Positions 7,690-15,843 of a DNA stretch of 51,698 nt are shown here, piece after piece. Below the pieces are notes generated by a model, which did no database searches, was not told where the DNA came from, and worked only from the letters and a program-made list of their open reading frames with translations. Position numbers and translations under genes: made by a program. Source of the stretch: Sulfurovum sp. (GTDB lineage: Bacteria > Campylobacterota > Campylobacteria > Campylobacterales > Sulfurovaceae); the NCBI GenBank assembly GCA_024762315.1, contig JANTHR010000006.1:1-51698 (forward strand), written 5' to 3'. How positions within the stretch are numbered: position 1 is the first letter of the stretch; the number at the start of each line of letters is the position of its first letter.

Positions 7690-7697
7690 GCCAAAAC

Positions 7698-8183
7698 TCA
7701 ATAAAAGTAGTGTAAGGCAAGTGTTCCGCCCTGTATATTGTCTAAATCTTCAAACTCTTCGACTTTGTAGTAATGGTAACCCAGATCAGCATCTATGTTG
7801 TCACTTGCGTAGATGATGAGCCCTAAATTCCCGCCATAAAAATATCCGCTTGTATCTGCTAAGTTGTCATCTTTGTATTTTATGGTCCCCAAACTAAAAC
7901 CTAAATAAGGTCTGACTTTAGGTGTGCCGAACATTTCATCCATCAGTATCTTATCGATCTCCATAGCAAAACTTTTGTAGCTGCTGTTCCCGCAATAGGT
8001 AAACATGGTACGCCAGTCCACAGTCTGTTTTCCATATCTTATGCCTAATGTTGTTTCATTCTTGCTATCGGCAAGATCAACAGTTTGTGTAGATACGGTA
8101 ACTCCTAAAAAAGGAAATTCTTCAACCTCCTGGCTAAAGAGTGATGTAAAAATAAGCGAAAAGAGAACAAGGATCCTAGACAT
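7698..8183 (-). CDS. Small predicted outer-membrane beta-barrel protein
   Basis: 161 residues. Signal peptide SRILVLFSLIFTSLFSQ, then alternating hydrophobic strands with glycine and aromatic residues (ETTLGIRYGKQTV, VRPYLGFSLGTIKYK, GYFYGGNLGLIIYAS, IDADLGYHYYKV) and a terminal GGTLALHYFY, which fits a small barrel. No specific family recognised. The start at 8183 is chosen because GGGAG lies seven bases upstream; the reading frame remains open nine codons further. It is preceded by a compact structured leader (8205-8280) that may control it. It lies between msbA and pyrD, where C. jejuni has no such gene as I recall. Confidence 0.68.
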   Translation of the reverse strand: MSRILVLFSLIFTSLFSQEVEEFPFLGVTVSTQTVDLADSKNETTLGIRYGKQTVDWRTMFTYCGNSSYKSFAMEIDKILMDEMFGTPKVRPYLGFSLGTIKYKDDNLADTSGYFYGGNLGLIIYASDNIDADLGYHYYKVEEFEDLDNIQGGTLALHYFY

Positions 8184-8204
8184 GAAATATCTCCCAAAAA
8201 AATA

Positions 8205-8280
8205 ATGCAACCTGCCTGGGCCGATTTAAGGCTCCAGTGGCTTTCTTTCCCATTCTCCCAAATGGTTTAGTATGCGAACC
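8205..8280 (-). ncRNA. Structured 5' leader, c-di-GMP-I (GEMM)-like candidate
   Basis: Read on the minus strand, the leader begins just after a TATGAT -10 box and contains CGCATACTAAACC, then a hairpin CCATTT-GGGA-GAATGG with a GNRA tetraloop, then GGGAAAGAAAGCC, then a second stem (CTGG-A-GCC paired with GGC-CCAG, loop TTAAATC), then GCAGGTTGC. The order AAACC, GNRA hairpin, GGGA, AAAGCC, second stem, GGTTGC mirrors the GEMM riboswitch. Departures are AAAGAAAGCC instead of ACGCAAAGCC and no clear closing P1 helix. It ends about 22 bases before the barrel-protein start. It may be a divergent member or merely a structured leader. Confidence 0.42.
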
Positions 8281-8321
8281 GTATCATATCTTTATTTGTG
8301 TTAAGAAAATCTTACTGTGTA

Positions 8322-10025
8322 TTATAACTTTTTTGCCAGTTTCCTATAGGTATCACACTCTTTCAGTAAAGAATCGTGTGTACCCTGACAAATGATCTCA
8401 CCCTCTTTGAATACCAGGATCGTGTCGGCATTCTCTATGGTACTGAGTCTGTGGGCAACAGTAAATGTGATCATCTCGGATCTAAGCTCGTCCAGGGCTT
8501 TTTGAATAAGGGCTTCACTTTTATTGTCCAGTGCAGATGTGGCTTCATCCAAAATAAGGATGTTCGGTTCTTTATAAAGTGCACGTGCCAAAGCAATACG
8601 CTGTCTCTGTCCTCCCGAAAGGTTGTCTCCGCTTTCAGATAACAGGGTATAGACGCCGTCTTCCAGTTTGTCTATGAATTCCATCGCATAGGCTTTTTTC
8701 AGTGCTTTGATGACACGTTTTTCATCGATCTTTTCTCCGTAGGCGACATTGGCAGCAATAGTGTCGTTAAAAATATAGATACGTTGTGTTACATAGGATA
8801 TTTTTTTATGCAAAGAGGTGAGGGTAAAGTCTTTTGCATCACTATGGTTAATAAGGATCTTTCCTGAACTCGGGTCATAAAAACGTACCAGCAGATTGAC
8901 CAGAGAACTTTTACCTGCACCGCTGTCACCCACCAGGGCGATGGATTCACCTTTTTTAACCTGCAATGAGATGTTTTTCAATGCAGGCACATCATTATAA
9001 TTCAGTGAAACATCTTCGAAAGAGACAGTTTCAATAGGACCAGTAAGCTCTTTAGTACCGGAGATGACAGTAGGTTCTGTATCCAGAAGTTCATGCATAC
9101 GGGCATTGGCAGCAATGGCATCCTGCGCTTTGTTATATAATCCTGAAAGGCGTTTAATAGGAGTATAGAGCATAAAAAGTGCTGTAGCAAAGGCAAAGAA
9201 TGCACCCACCGTCATATGCCCATCTATGACTTCTTTCCCCCCAATATATATGACTATCCCTATGGCAACTGAGCCCAGTATCTCCATGATAGGGGAGGTA
9301 AGGGCATTGGTTTTAACCTGTTTCATGAGAAATTTAAAGACATTTTGATTCTCTTTGGCAAAACGCTTGTACTCGTATTCTTGCGATGAATTCGATTTTA
9401 TGACTTCAATGTTCGACAGGATCTCACCGAGTCTGGAAGTCATATCAGCTGTACTCTCCTGAGAAAGTTTGGAGTATTTACGCATTTTCCTGGCAAGTCC
9501 TGAGAGGGGAAAAATGGCAAGGGGCATGATAATGAGAAAATATAAAGCAAGCTTCGGGCTTTCGTAAATAATATAGCCTGTAAGAGCAATGATCGTCAAG
9601 GTTTCACGAATAAGATCGGGTATGATATTGGAAACGACCATTTGGATACGTGTAATATCGTTGGTAACACGTGAAAGTAGTTCTCCGGAGTGTATATTCC
9701 TAAAAAAATGCATATCCTGATAGGTAAGGTGCGCAAGGAGGTTGTCTCGCAGTTTACGTACTACATCCTGACCGATGTAAGAGGTATAATAGGTCTGCAC
9801 ATAGCCTCCTATTCCTTTTAGGGCAAATACACCGACTAAAAGAAAAGGCATGACCATAAGCATTTCTGTATCTTTGTTGATAAACACATCATCGAGTACA
9901 GGCTTGATCAGTTGTGCTGTCCCTGCCGTTCCTACAGCAACAGCGATCATTCCAAGAACGGCAAAGAAAAACTGTTTTTTGTAGCCGGCAAGATAGGGGA
10001 GGTATTGTTTTAAAAGATTTTGCAT
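8322..10025 (-). CDS. msbA: Lipid A / lipid exporter ABC transporter, MsbA-like
   Basis: Half-size ABC exporter in the inner membrane that flips lipid A-core (or a related lipid) using ATP. Residues 1-310 hold six membrane helices; the ATPase domain has Walker A GDSGAGKSS, Q-loop YVTQRIYIF, signature LSGGQRQRIALARAL, Walker B ILILDEATSALD and the switch histidine in VAHRLS. At 567 residues the length is typical. The start lies three bases after the cysS stop with no ribosome site of its own, so coupled translation is likely. Neighbours cysS and murJ are the conserved campylobacterotal ones. Confidence 0.88.
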   Translation of the reverse strand: MQNLLKQYLPYLAGYKKQFFFAVLGMIAVAVGTAGTAQLIKPVLDDVFINKDTEMLMVMPFLLVGVFALKGIGGYVQTYYTSYIGQDVVRKLRDNLLAHLTYQDMHFFRNIHSGELLSRVTNDITRIQMVVSNIIPDLIRETLTIIALTGYIIYESPKLALYFLIIMPLAIFPLSGLARKMRKYSKLSQESTADMTSRLGEILSNIEVIKSNSSQEYEYKRFAKENQNVFKFLMKQVKTNALTSPIMEILGSVAIGIVIYIGGKEVIDGHMTVGAFFAFATALFMLYTPIKRLSGLYNKAQDAIAANARMHELLDTEPTVISGTKELTGPIETVSFEDVSLNYNDVPALKNISLQVKKGESIALVGDSGAGKSSLVNLLVRFYDPSSGKILINHSDAKDFTLTSLHKKISYVTQRIYIFNDTIAANVAYGEKIDEKRVIKALKKAYAMEFIDKLEDGVYTLLSESGDNLSGGQRQRIALARALYKEPNILILDEATSALDNKSEALIQKALDELRSEMITFTVAHRLSTIENADTILVFKEGEIICQGTHDSLLKECDTYRKLAKKL

Positions 10026-10028
10026 TGA

Positions 10029-11429
10029 TTATGCTTTTTCCCAGACTGTGCCGTCTGCTGTATCCATAATGGAAATACCCATGGCTATGAGTTCATCGCG
10101 TATAGCATCTGAACGTTCAAAGTTTTTGGCTTTTTTGGCTGTAGTGCGTTCTGCAAGCAGTGTTTCAATTTTCTCTTTCAGTGCTTCATCTACACCTATC
10201 TGAAAATAAGTAAATGGCTCTTTGCTGCCAAAACCTAAAAGCGTATCTATGAACTCTATATTTGCAAGGGTCTCTTTTTTGAGTGCCTTATTTTTAGGAT
10301 TGGCATCAAGGGCATCATTGGTGTTCGCTACCATCTCATCAATGGCGGCAAGGGCTATGGAAATGTTGAGGTCATCACTCATTGCATCAAGCAGTGCCTT
10401 TTTGAAAGCTTTGTTGACAACTGAACCTTTTCCCGGGCTGACACGCTTTTTAAGTCTATAGAGCTTATCCAGTCTCTTTTTGGCTGTAAGCAGATCCTCT
10501 TCATTGAAGTTAAAGTCATTTCTGTAGTGCACTGAGTTAAGGTAGTAACGCAGTATTTCACCATCATAGACTTTGAGTGCATCTTTGAGAAAGAAGCTGT
10601 TCCCGAGGGATTTGCTCATCTTCTCACCGTTTATCTGTACAAAACCGTTATGCATCCAGTATTTGGCAAGTTCATGCCCTGTGACACAACGGCTCTGGGC
10701 CGCTTCGTTCTCGTGGTGAGGAAAGAGCAGGTCTGCACCGCCACCGTGAATGTCTATGCTGTATTGACTGCTTCCCTTGAAATATTTTTCGATCATCGCA
10801 GAACACTCAATATGCCATCCCGGGCGTCCGGAAGAAAAAGGTGCGTCAAAACAGATGTCATCATTTCCTTTACACGCTTTCCATAAAGCAAAATCTTTAG
10901 GATTTCTTTTTTCATCCGTATGTTCCACGCGGCTTAGTGCATCTTCATCTTCGGCAACACGGTGTGAGATCTCTCCGTAATGAGGATCTTTGGAAGTGTC
11001 AAAATAGACATCACCGCTATTGGCAATATAGGCACAATCTTTATCTACAAGTTTTTGTATCATCGATTCAATAGCATGCAGAGATTCCGTTGCTTTGGGC
11101 TCCAGATCGGCTCTTTGTACTCCAAGAGCCTGCATCTCTTCAAGGTACCGTTCTATGTAAAATGAAGTGATCTCTTCCATACTTTTTCCCGTCTCTTCTA
11201 CTTTTTTGATGATCTTATCGTCAATATCTGTAAAGTTCTTTGCCATGGTGACTTTGTATCCCAGTGCTTTAAGCGTACGGGAGAGCAGGTCAAAAGCCAA
11301 AGAACTGCGAGCATGACCCAGATGAGCATCATCATAAACAGTAGGCCCACACACATAAATGCTTACTTCACCTTCTTTGATGGGTTCAAAAGGAAGTTTT
11401 GTTTTTTTGACGGAGTCGTAGATGTACAT
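10029..11429 (-). CDS. cysS: Cysteinyl-tRNA synthetase
   Basis: Class Ia synthetase charging tRNA-Cys. C27 in CGPTVYD is the first zinc ligand, HLGH (36-39) is the HIGH motif, and GEKMSKSLGNS is the KMSKS loop. HIECSAM and HGGGADLLFPHHENE, the other zinc and adenylate residues, are intact. At 466 residues it has the usual length. It lies 50 bases after murJ on the same strand and precedes msbA. Confidence 0.95.
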   Translation of the reverse strand: MYIYDSVKKTKLPFEPIKEGEVSIYVCGPTVYDDAHLGHARSSLAFDLLSRTLKALGYKVTMAKNFTDIDDKIIKKVEETGKSMEEITSFYIERYLEEMQALGVQRADLEPKATESLHAIESMIQKLVDKDCAYIANSGDVYFDTSKDPHYGEISHRVAEDEDALSRVEHTDEKRNPKDFALWKACKGNDDICFDAPFSSGRPGWHIECSAMIEKYFKGSSQYSIDIHGGGADLLFPHHENEAAQSRCVTGHELAKYWMHNGFVQINGEKMSKSLGNSFFLKDALKVYDGEILRYYLNSVHYRNDFNFNEEDLLTAKKRLDKLYRLKKRVSPGKGSVVNKAFKKALLDAMSDDLNISIALAAIDEMVANTNDALDANPKNKALKKETLANIEFIDTLLGFGSKEPFTYFQIGVDEALKEKIETLLAERTTAKKAKNFERSDAIRDELIAMGISIMDTADGTVWEKA

Positions 11430-11479
11430 AGATAGCTTGGCCTCTTTATAAGTATTATATTGATGTGATTATATCAAAT

Positions 11480-12886
11480 TTATCTAATAAGGTTGACCAG
11501 CCAGATATTTATAAAGTATAGAGAGAGACCAAAAAGCAGTATCATTACTATAAAATAAAACAATTTTTTAGACTTGATTATCTCAAAAAATCTATTGGTC
11601 CCCACTTCTTTGACGGTAAAGGCAAAAAGTACCCATCCGCCGATACTCCCTGCCAATGCCAACCCGGAAGCCCCCATGAACTGCATAAGGATGAGTGACA
11701 TACTTACAGAGGTGATAAGAGCATAGATTGCTATTTTGGCTGCTTTTTTGTGCTGATGGGAGGCATAAAGAAAAAGTGAAAAGAGTTTGGCCAGTCCGAA
11801 AGGCAAGAGTCCTACCATGTACATTTGAAGTACTTTGACCGTTTCATATGTTTGCATAGTCGTGAATTTTCCTCTTTCAAACAGCAGCCAGACGATAGGC
11901 TCTGCCAGTAAAATGCCACCAAGCATGGCTGCACCAAGCAAAAATGCAAGCAGCCAAAAGGCTTGGTTCAGATTTTTATAGGCTATATCTTCCTGGCCGT
12001 TCTTCAAGGCTTTGGAGACCGTTGGAAAAAGTACGGTAGCCGTGGCAATGGCGATGATGGCAAGCGGAAGCTGAAAGACACGGTTGGCATAGAAAAGGTA
12101 GGAGACGGAACCTGTCATGAGGAAAGTTGCCAGAATGGTGTCGATGAATGCAGAGATCTGAGGTGTGGAATTTCCCAGGATCCCGGGCAGGAAAAGAGAT
12201 CCGAAGTGTTTCTTCTCTGCTTCTATATCTTTGGCTTTTCTGTATTTCCAGCCGCCCAAAAGAAGTTTGTGCAGTTTGAAGTTGTGAAGCGTGGCAAGGT
12301 GTGCGATGATCTGTAAACCTCCGCCGATGAGTACGGCAAAACTCAGTGCATAGGCTACAGTTTTCGGATCGTCTTTCATATAAATGTACAGTGCTGTGAT
12401 CATGGAAATGTTGAGCAGTGCTGTGGACATGGCAGTGGTTGCAAAATGTTCTTTGTATTGTAGAAGTGTCGCTAAAAATGTCACGATGAAAATGAGATCC
12501 AGATACCAGAAGTTAATAGCGGTCATCGGAGCGGTTTTGCCAATAAGCTCCTCTCCCCATCCCCAGGCTAAAAGTTTTGTGATGGGCTCAGGAAAGAAAG
12601 TGATGAGAAGAGAAAAAGCCATCAAAAAAAGCAAAAAGCGTAAAAATATGGCTGTAGCAAAGACCCCTTTATGTTTAGAAGCCACAAAAGAGGGCATAAA
12701 AGCCTGTGTAAATGCCCCTTCTGCAAAGATACGACGAAAAAGGTTAGGGAGTTTAAAAGCGACGAAGAACATATCGCTCCACATTGAAGCCCCCATAGCT
12801 GAAGCCATCAGCACATCACGCCCCAGACCGGTCACACGTGAGAGCAAGATGCCAAAACTGTTGGTGAAGATCGATTTAAGTCGCAT
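11480..12886 (-). CDS. murJ: Lipid II flippase MurJ (MviN)
   Basis: Polytopic membrane protein of the MOP exporter superfamily that flips lipid II for peptidoglycan synthesis. The N-terminus (FGILLSRVTGLGRDVLMAS, FRRIFAEGAFTQAFMP) is diagnostic of MurJ, including the RxxGLxRD motif and FRRxFAEGAF. About fourteen hydrophobic segments follow; 468 residues is normal. AAAGAGA precedes the ATG. It is divergent from ruvA, with two perfect palindromes in the shared upstream DNA. Confidence 0.92.
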   Translation of the reverse strand: MRLKSIFTNSFGILLSRVTGLGRDVLMASAMGASMWSDMFFVAFKLPNLFRRIFAEGAFTQAFMPSFVASKHKGVFATAIFLRFLLFLMAFSLLITFFPEPITKLLAWGWGEELIGKTAPMTAINFWYLDLIFIVTFLATLLQYKEHFATTAMSTALLNISMITALYIYMKDDPKTVAYALSFAVLIGGGLQIIAHLATLHNFKLHKLLLGGWKYRKAKDIEAEKKHFGSLFLPGILGNSTPQISAFIDTILATFLMTGSVSYLFYANRVFQLPLAIIAIATATVLFPTVSKALKNGQEDIAYKNLNQAFWLLAFLLGAAMLGGILLAEPIVWLLFERGKFTTMQTYETVKVLQMYMVGLLPFGLAKLFSLFLYASHQHKKAAKIAIYALITSVSMSLILMQFMGASGLALAGSIGGWVLFAFTVKEVGTNRFFEIIKSKKLFYFIVMILLFGLSLYFINIWLVNLIR

Positions 12887-12981
12887 GGTTCTCTTTGATT
12901 TTTATTTGGGGCTATTTTAGCGTAATGTTTGTTTGAAGTAAAAATATGACATGACCGAAGGGGATCCACACTTGAAAAGTA

Positions 12982-12995
12982 TTGCAATATTGCAA
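12982..12995. promoter_or_regulatory. Perfect 14-bp palindrome between murJ and ruvA
   Basis: TTGCAATATTGCAA is its own reverse complement. It lies in the 213-base region separating the divergent murJ and ruvA starts, three bases from a second, longer palindrome, which fits binding sites for a dimeric regulator. Confidence 0.55.
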
Positions 12996-12997
12996 GT

Positions 12998-13015
12998 AAG
13001 GATAGTACTATCCTT
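12998..13015. promoter_or_regulatory. Perfect 18-bp palindrome between murJ and ruvA
   Basis: AAGGATAGTACTATCCTT is fully self-complementary with no spacer. A likely ruvA -10 (TATACT near 13070) lies about 55 bases to the right and the murJ start 112 bases to the left. An operator is more likely than a terminator, because there is no loop and no gene end nearby. Confidence 0.55.
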
Positions 13016-13099
13016 TAAAAAGTATGACAATATGACATATTTTTACGTATTCGGGAAAAAGTATTGATATACTACAGAAATTAGAAATAAGGAAGTACC

Positions 13100-13657
13100 G
13101 TGATCGTAGGAATAGAAGGATTGGTAGAAAGACGTGATCCGACATTTGTGCATCTTAATGTTAATGGACTCATTTATGAAGTACATGTCTCCATTAACAC
13201 ATCCAATGCCATACAGGAGAAAAGAGTGAAGTTGCATATTACTCAGGTTATCCGTGAAGATGCCCATCTTCTTTTTGGATTTATGGATACCAATGAAAAG
13301 AAAATGTTCGACACGGTACTAAAGATAAACGGTGTAGGTCCCAAAGTGGGGCTGGCTATCTGTTCTACCTTTACTCCAAGTACTTTTGCCAAAGTAGTCG
13401 CTTCCAAAGATGTGAGCATGCTTAAGCGTGTACCCGGTATCGGTCCCAAGGCAGCAAGTCGCATTTTGGTAGAGTTGGCAGACTTTATTGTGGACGGAAA
13501 TGAAGAAAGTGGAGCTTCCGGAGCTTTAGGTGAAGCGGTCATGGCACTGGAGAGTTTGGGCTTTAAAAAAGATGCTATACAAAAAGCACTTTCAGGCTGT
13601 TCGGGTGATACAAGTACACTGGTGAAAGAAGGACTGAAAAAACTGCAGCGACTCTAG
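13100..13657 (+). CDS. ruvA: Holliday junction DNA helicase subunit RuvA
   Basis: Tetrameric protein that binds four-way junctions and loads RuvB for branch migration. An OB-fold covers about residues 1-62, two helix-hairpin-helix motifs follow (INGVGPKVG at 77-84 and VPGIGPKAA at 111-119), and the C-terminal RuvB-binding domain is at about 140-185 ([20 protein letters not shown]). At 185 residues it has the usual length. Start is GTG at 13100 with AAGGAAG upstream. Its 3' end overlaps the convergent HEPN-like gene by four bases. Confidence 0.95.
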   Translation: MIVGIEGLVERRDPTFVHLNVNGLIYEVHVSINTSNAIQEKRVKLHITQVIREDAHLLFGFMDTNEKKMFDTVLKINGVGPKVGLAICSTFTPSTFAKVVASKDVSMLKRVPGIGPKAASRILVELADFIVDGNEESGASGALGEAVMALESLGFKKDAIQKALSGCSGDTSTLVKEGLKKLQRL

Positions 13658-14223
13658 CTGAAATGGCTATACAGTTCTTCAAGTAGATTCAAGAGCGGTA
13701 AAAAGAGCATCTCTATCTCCGACATCTCTATACTTCCCTGATTTGGAAAGAAAAAGTGATTGTTGCGATTGCGCCGGGTACGAATGATGATGTAGAACAT
13801 CTCTGAGATCAGTTTAGCTTTTTTGGGATCGAAGGAGATCTTTTCAAAGAGCATCTCTTCTGCACTTCTCAAGGCTGTACTGACAGTACCGGTATTGATC
13901 TGTGCTATATATTCTATCTGCAAAGTATTGAGTGTCTCTTCCAACCATGGATTAGCAGGTGCTATGACTTTTTCACCATATTCACCATGGGCTCTTTTCT
14001 TAAAAAAAGGAATCTGATGTTTCAGTAGAGATGCCTTCAGCAAAATCTCTGCTGCAAGTGAAACATTGCGCCAAAAGTCCACCGCTTCAAAAGGTTCTTT
14101 ATTGGAAACAGCCTTGAGTGTGAAAGAGTTGTTTTTGTATGTAAGTATATCTTGAAAGGTAGCCAAATGAATAGCATAGTCATGGTTCATTTCGGCAATC
14201 TTGCTAATATCTATATGCATCAT
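13654..14223 (-). CDS. Hypothetical helical protein with HEPN-like RNxxxH motif
   Basis: 189 residues, largely helical, no firm family. Near the C-terminus R151-N-R-N-N-H156 (in [11 protein letters not shown]) matches the Rx4-6H signature of HEPN nucleases, and the helix [14 protein letters not shown] (about 57-69) resembles the first helix of HEPN substrate-binding or toxin proteins. That suggests an RNase or nucleotide-binding helper protein, but the call rests on the motif and helical content only. No nucleotidyltransferase partner is adjacent. It starts four bases after the DUF89 gene stop, with an ATG pair at 14223 and 14220. Confidence 0.5.
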   Translation of the reverse strand: MMHIDISKIAEMNHDYAIHLATFQDILTYKNNSFTLKAVSNKEPFEAVDFWRNVSLAAEILLKASLLKHQIPFFKKRAHGEYGEKVIAPANPWLEETLNTLQIEYIAQINTGTVSTALRSAEEMLFEKISFDPKKAKLISEMFYIIIRTRRNRNNHFFFPNQGSIEMSEIEMLFLPLLNLLEELYSHFS

Positions 14224-14227
14224 CTTC

Positions 14228-15067
14228 TTAGCCTCTTTTAAAGATAAGTTCCTGAATCTCTTTTCCTATGGCCTGTGCAACCACATTGCACTTTACAACG
14301 AAAAGATAATAGACAGAACGTTCGGCAGCAAGATAGAGGCTTTCAAAATTTCCCATACCTTTGGCAAGTACGATGTCTGCACGCTCAAAGATCGCTTTTG
14401 ACTCCATATTGACCTCCGAAAGATCATATCCCGGGGTTTCTGCCCCTGTGTCAATGATATGAGCACAATTACTAAGTATCTGTGCTTCTTTGATCGTGAC
14501 ATCGTTGATAATGGGTTTCCCTCTTACAAAATAATACACTTCTACATGAGGATAATGCTTTTTGATCATTTCTATCAGCAGTTTGTCAAAAACATGCTCA
14601 CCGACATTATCTCCAATATAGACCAGCTCTTTTGCCTCTGTGAGCTCTTGCTCAAATTCGGCAAGATCATCTATGCCAAAAGAGCGGTGAAAATGATCTT
14701 GGATCATTGCATTGAGATCGAACTGGTTTTGTGCACCAAAATCGATCACATTGCCAATGACAGCAAGTTTAATGGCATCTTGAATTGTCTGAACAAAATC
14801 AGTGTTGACACTCAGAGCAAGTTTGGTTGCCTGTTCTTTTGCAAGTGCAAGAGGATCACTCTTACCCGTGACCTCTGAGATCATGCTGTAGATACTTTTG
14901 GCTATCTGGGGAGGCGTATGGTTGAGGTCGTGCTCTGTCAATAGCTGTGCTGTATTGTCAAGCAGTCTTTTACTTGTGTTGTCATCAAGCTCAAGAAGCT
15001 TAGATACTTTAAGTGTCTGGTTCATAAGACAGACAAGACAGTCGGGTTTGATGTTCACTTTGCACAT
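14228..15067 (-). CDS. DUF89/ARMT1-family metal-dependent phosphatase (damage-control type)
   Basis: DUF89 proteins are metal-dependent phosphatases acting on damaged or over-reactive phosphometabolites. C10-LV-C13 near the N-terminus is characteristic of subfamily I, and the three core motifs are visible: GNVIDFG (about 115), YIGDNVGE with the metal-binding Asp and Asn (about 163) and AKGMGNFE (about 243). At 279 residues it fits prokaryotic members. It heads a minus-strand pair with the HEPN-like gene, following the NlpC/P60 gene by 14 bases. The physiological substrate is unknown. Confidence 0.8.
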   Translation of the reverse strand: MCKVNIKPDCLVCLMNQTLKVSKLLELDDNTSKRLLDNTAQLLTEHDLNHTPPQIAKSIYSMISEVTGKSDPLALAKEQATKLALSVNTDFVQTIQDAIKLAVIGNVIDFGAQNQFDLNAMIQDHFHRSFGIDDLAEFEQELTEAKELVYIGDNVGEHVFDKLLIEMIKKHYPHVEVYYFVRGKPIINDVTIKEAQILSNCAHIIDTGAETPGYDLSEVNMESKAIFERADIVLAKGMGNFESLYLAAERSVYYLFVVKCNVVAQAIGKEIQELIFKRG

Positions 15068-15081
15068 CCTTGGTTTTAAAA

Positions 15082-15759
15082 TTAAGTTTTTCGGGTCACC
15101 CTGCGTGCAGAAACAAATTTATTGCTGTAATAACCGTGATCAATAGGAGAAATAATAATCCCCTTTTTTTTGGAAGCAGCATGAATGAACTTTCCGCCTC
15201 CTATGTAGATACCTACATGGGTGACCGGGATACCGCGTTTTTTATCGGTAAGGAAAAAGAGCAAGTCGCCTTTTTGAAGGTTGTGTTTATCGACCAGTAC
15301 TCCTTTTTGAGACTGTGCCCAGGCAGTGCGGGGAAGGTGTATGTTATGTTTGTTGTAAAGGTACTGTACATATCCTGAGCAGTCAAAACCTTGTGGTGTC
15401 GTACCGCCCCAGACATATTTTCCGCCTTTGAAAACTTTGGCATCTTGAAGGAGTTGTTTTCTGTCTGCTTCTGAGAGATGGTATGTTTTTCCCGCTTTTT
15501 TAGCTGCTGCTTTGGCTTTGGCAATACGCTTAGCTCTTTGTCTTGCAGCTTCTGCCATACGGGCAAGATTCTCTGCACGATGCAGTTCATCATAAATGGC
15601 TTGGAGTGAATATTCCGTGGCTTTCTGGTTTAAATATTCATTCTCTGTATGTTGGATGTTCTCACTGTGAAAAACTTTCCCTTTTTTATCGGTGATCGTA
15701 AATATATTACTATATATGAATGATAAGAGAGTGGTAAAAATAAGTAGTTGTTTAAGCAC
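15082..15759 (-). CDS. NlpC/P60-family peptidoglycan endopeptidase
   Basis: Secreted cysteine peptidase expected to cut the D-Glu-mDAP bond in stem peptides. A signal peptide (LKQLLIFTTLLSFIYSN) is followed by a basic, Ala-rich helix (about 60-95) and the catalytic domain. The nucleophile is C127 in FDCSGYVQYLY, the histidine lies in THVGIYIGGGKFIHAA and a second histidine follows (IDHGYY). The start is GTG at 15759 with AAGGGA upstream. It is divergent from the BaiN-like gene, and its TATAAT -10 lies in a 12-6-12 inverted repeat. Confidence 0.88.
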   Translation of the reverse strand: MLKQLLIFTTLLSFIYSNIFTITDKKGKVFHSENIQHTENEYLNQKATEYSLQAIYDELHRAENLARMAEAARQRAKRIAKAKAAAKKAGKTYHLSEADRKQLLQDAKVFKGGKYVWGGTTPQGFDCSGYVQYLYNKHNIHLPRTAWAQSQKGVLVDKHNLQKGDLLFFLTDKKRGIPVTHVGIYIGGGKFIHAASKKKGIIISPIDHGYYSNKFVSARRVTRKT

Positions 15760-15774
15760 AGTCCCTTCACCCCT

Positions 15775-15804
15775 ATTTTTTACTATTATAGCATAGTAAA
15801 AAAT
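15775..15804. promoter_or_regulatory. 12-bp inverted repeat overlapping the NlpC/P60 promoter
   Basis: Arms ATTTTTTACTAT and ATAGTAAAAAAT are perfect around the six-base loop TATAGC. The minus-strand TATAAT at 15785-15790, a good -10 for the NlpC/P60 gene, lies across the left arm and loop. A protein bound here would cover the promoter, so an operator is more likely than a terminator. Confidence 0.5.
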
Positions 15805-15830
15805 AAATGTATAGAGAAAATTTGATTTGG

Positions 15831-15836
15831 TATAAT
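15831..15836 (+). promoter_or_regulatory. -10 element directly before the BaiN-like gene
   Basis: Perfect TATAAT (within TGGTATAATACCA, itself palindromic) ends only seven bases before the ATG at 15844. Transcription would start at or within a base or two of the start codon, giving a leaderless message. No ribosome-binding sequence is present. Confidence 0.6.
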
Positions 15837-15843
15837 ACCACTC

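Noticed and set aside
8205..8280. TPP, cobalamin, glycine or fluoride riboswitch as identity of the structured leader
   Set aside because: None of the conserved boxes of those classes is present; only the GEMM-like order of elements fits, and only partly.
12384..12920. A 178-codon plus-strand open frame across murJ and into the murJ-ruvA promoter region
   Set aside because: Antisense to conserved MurJ sequence, very basic and compositionally odd; no start signals.
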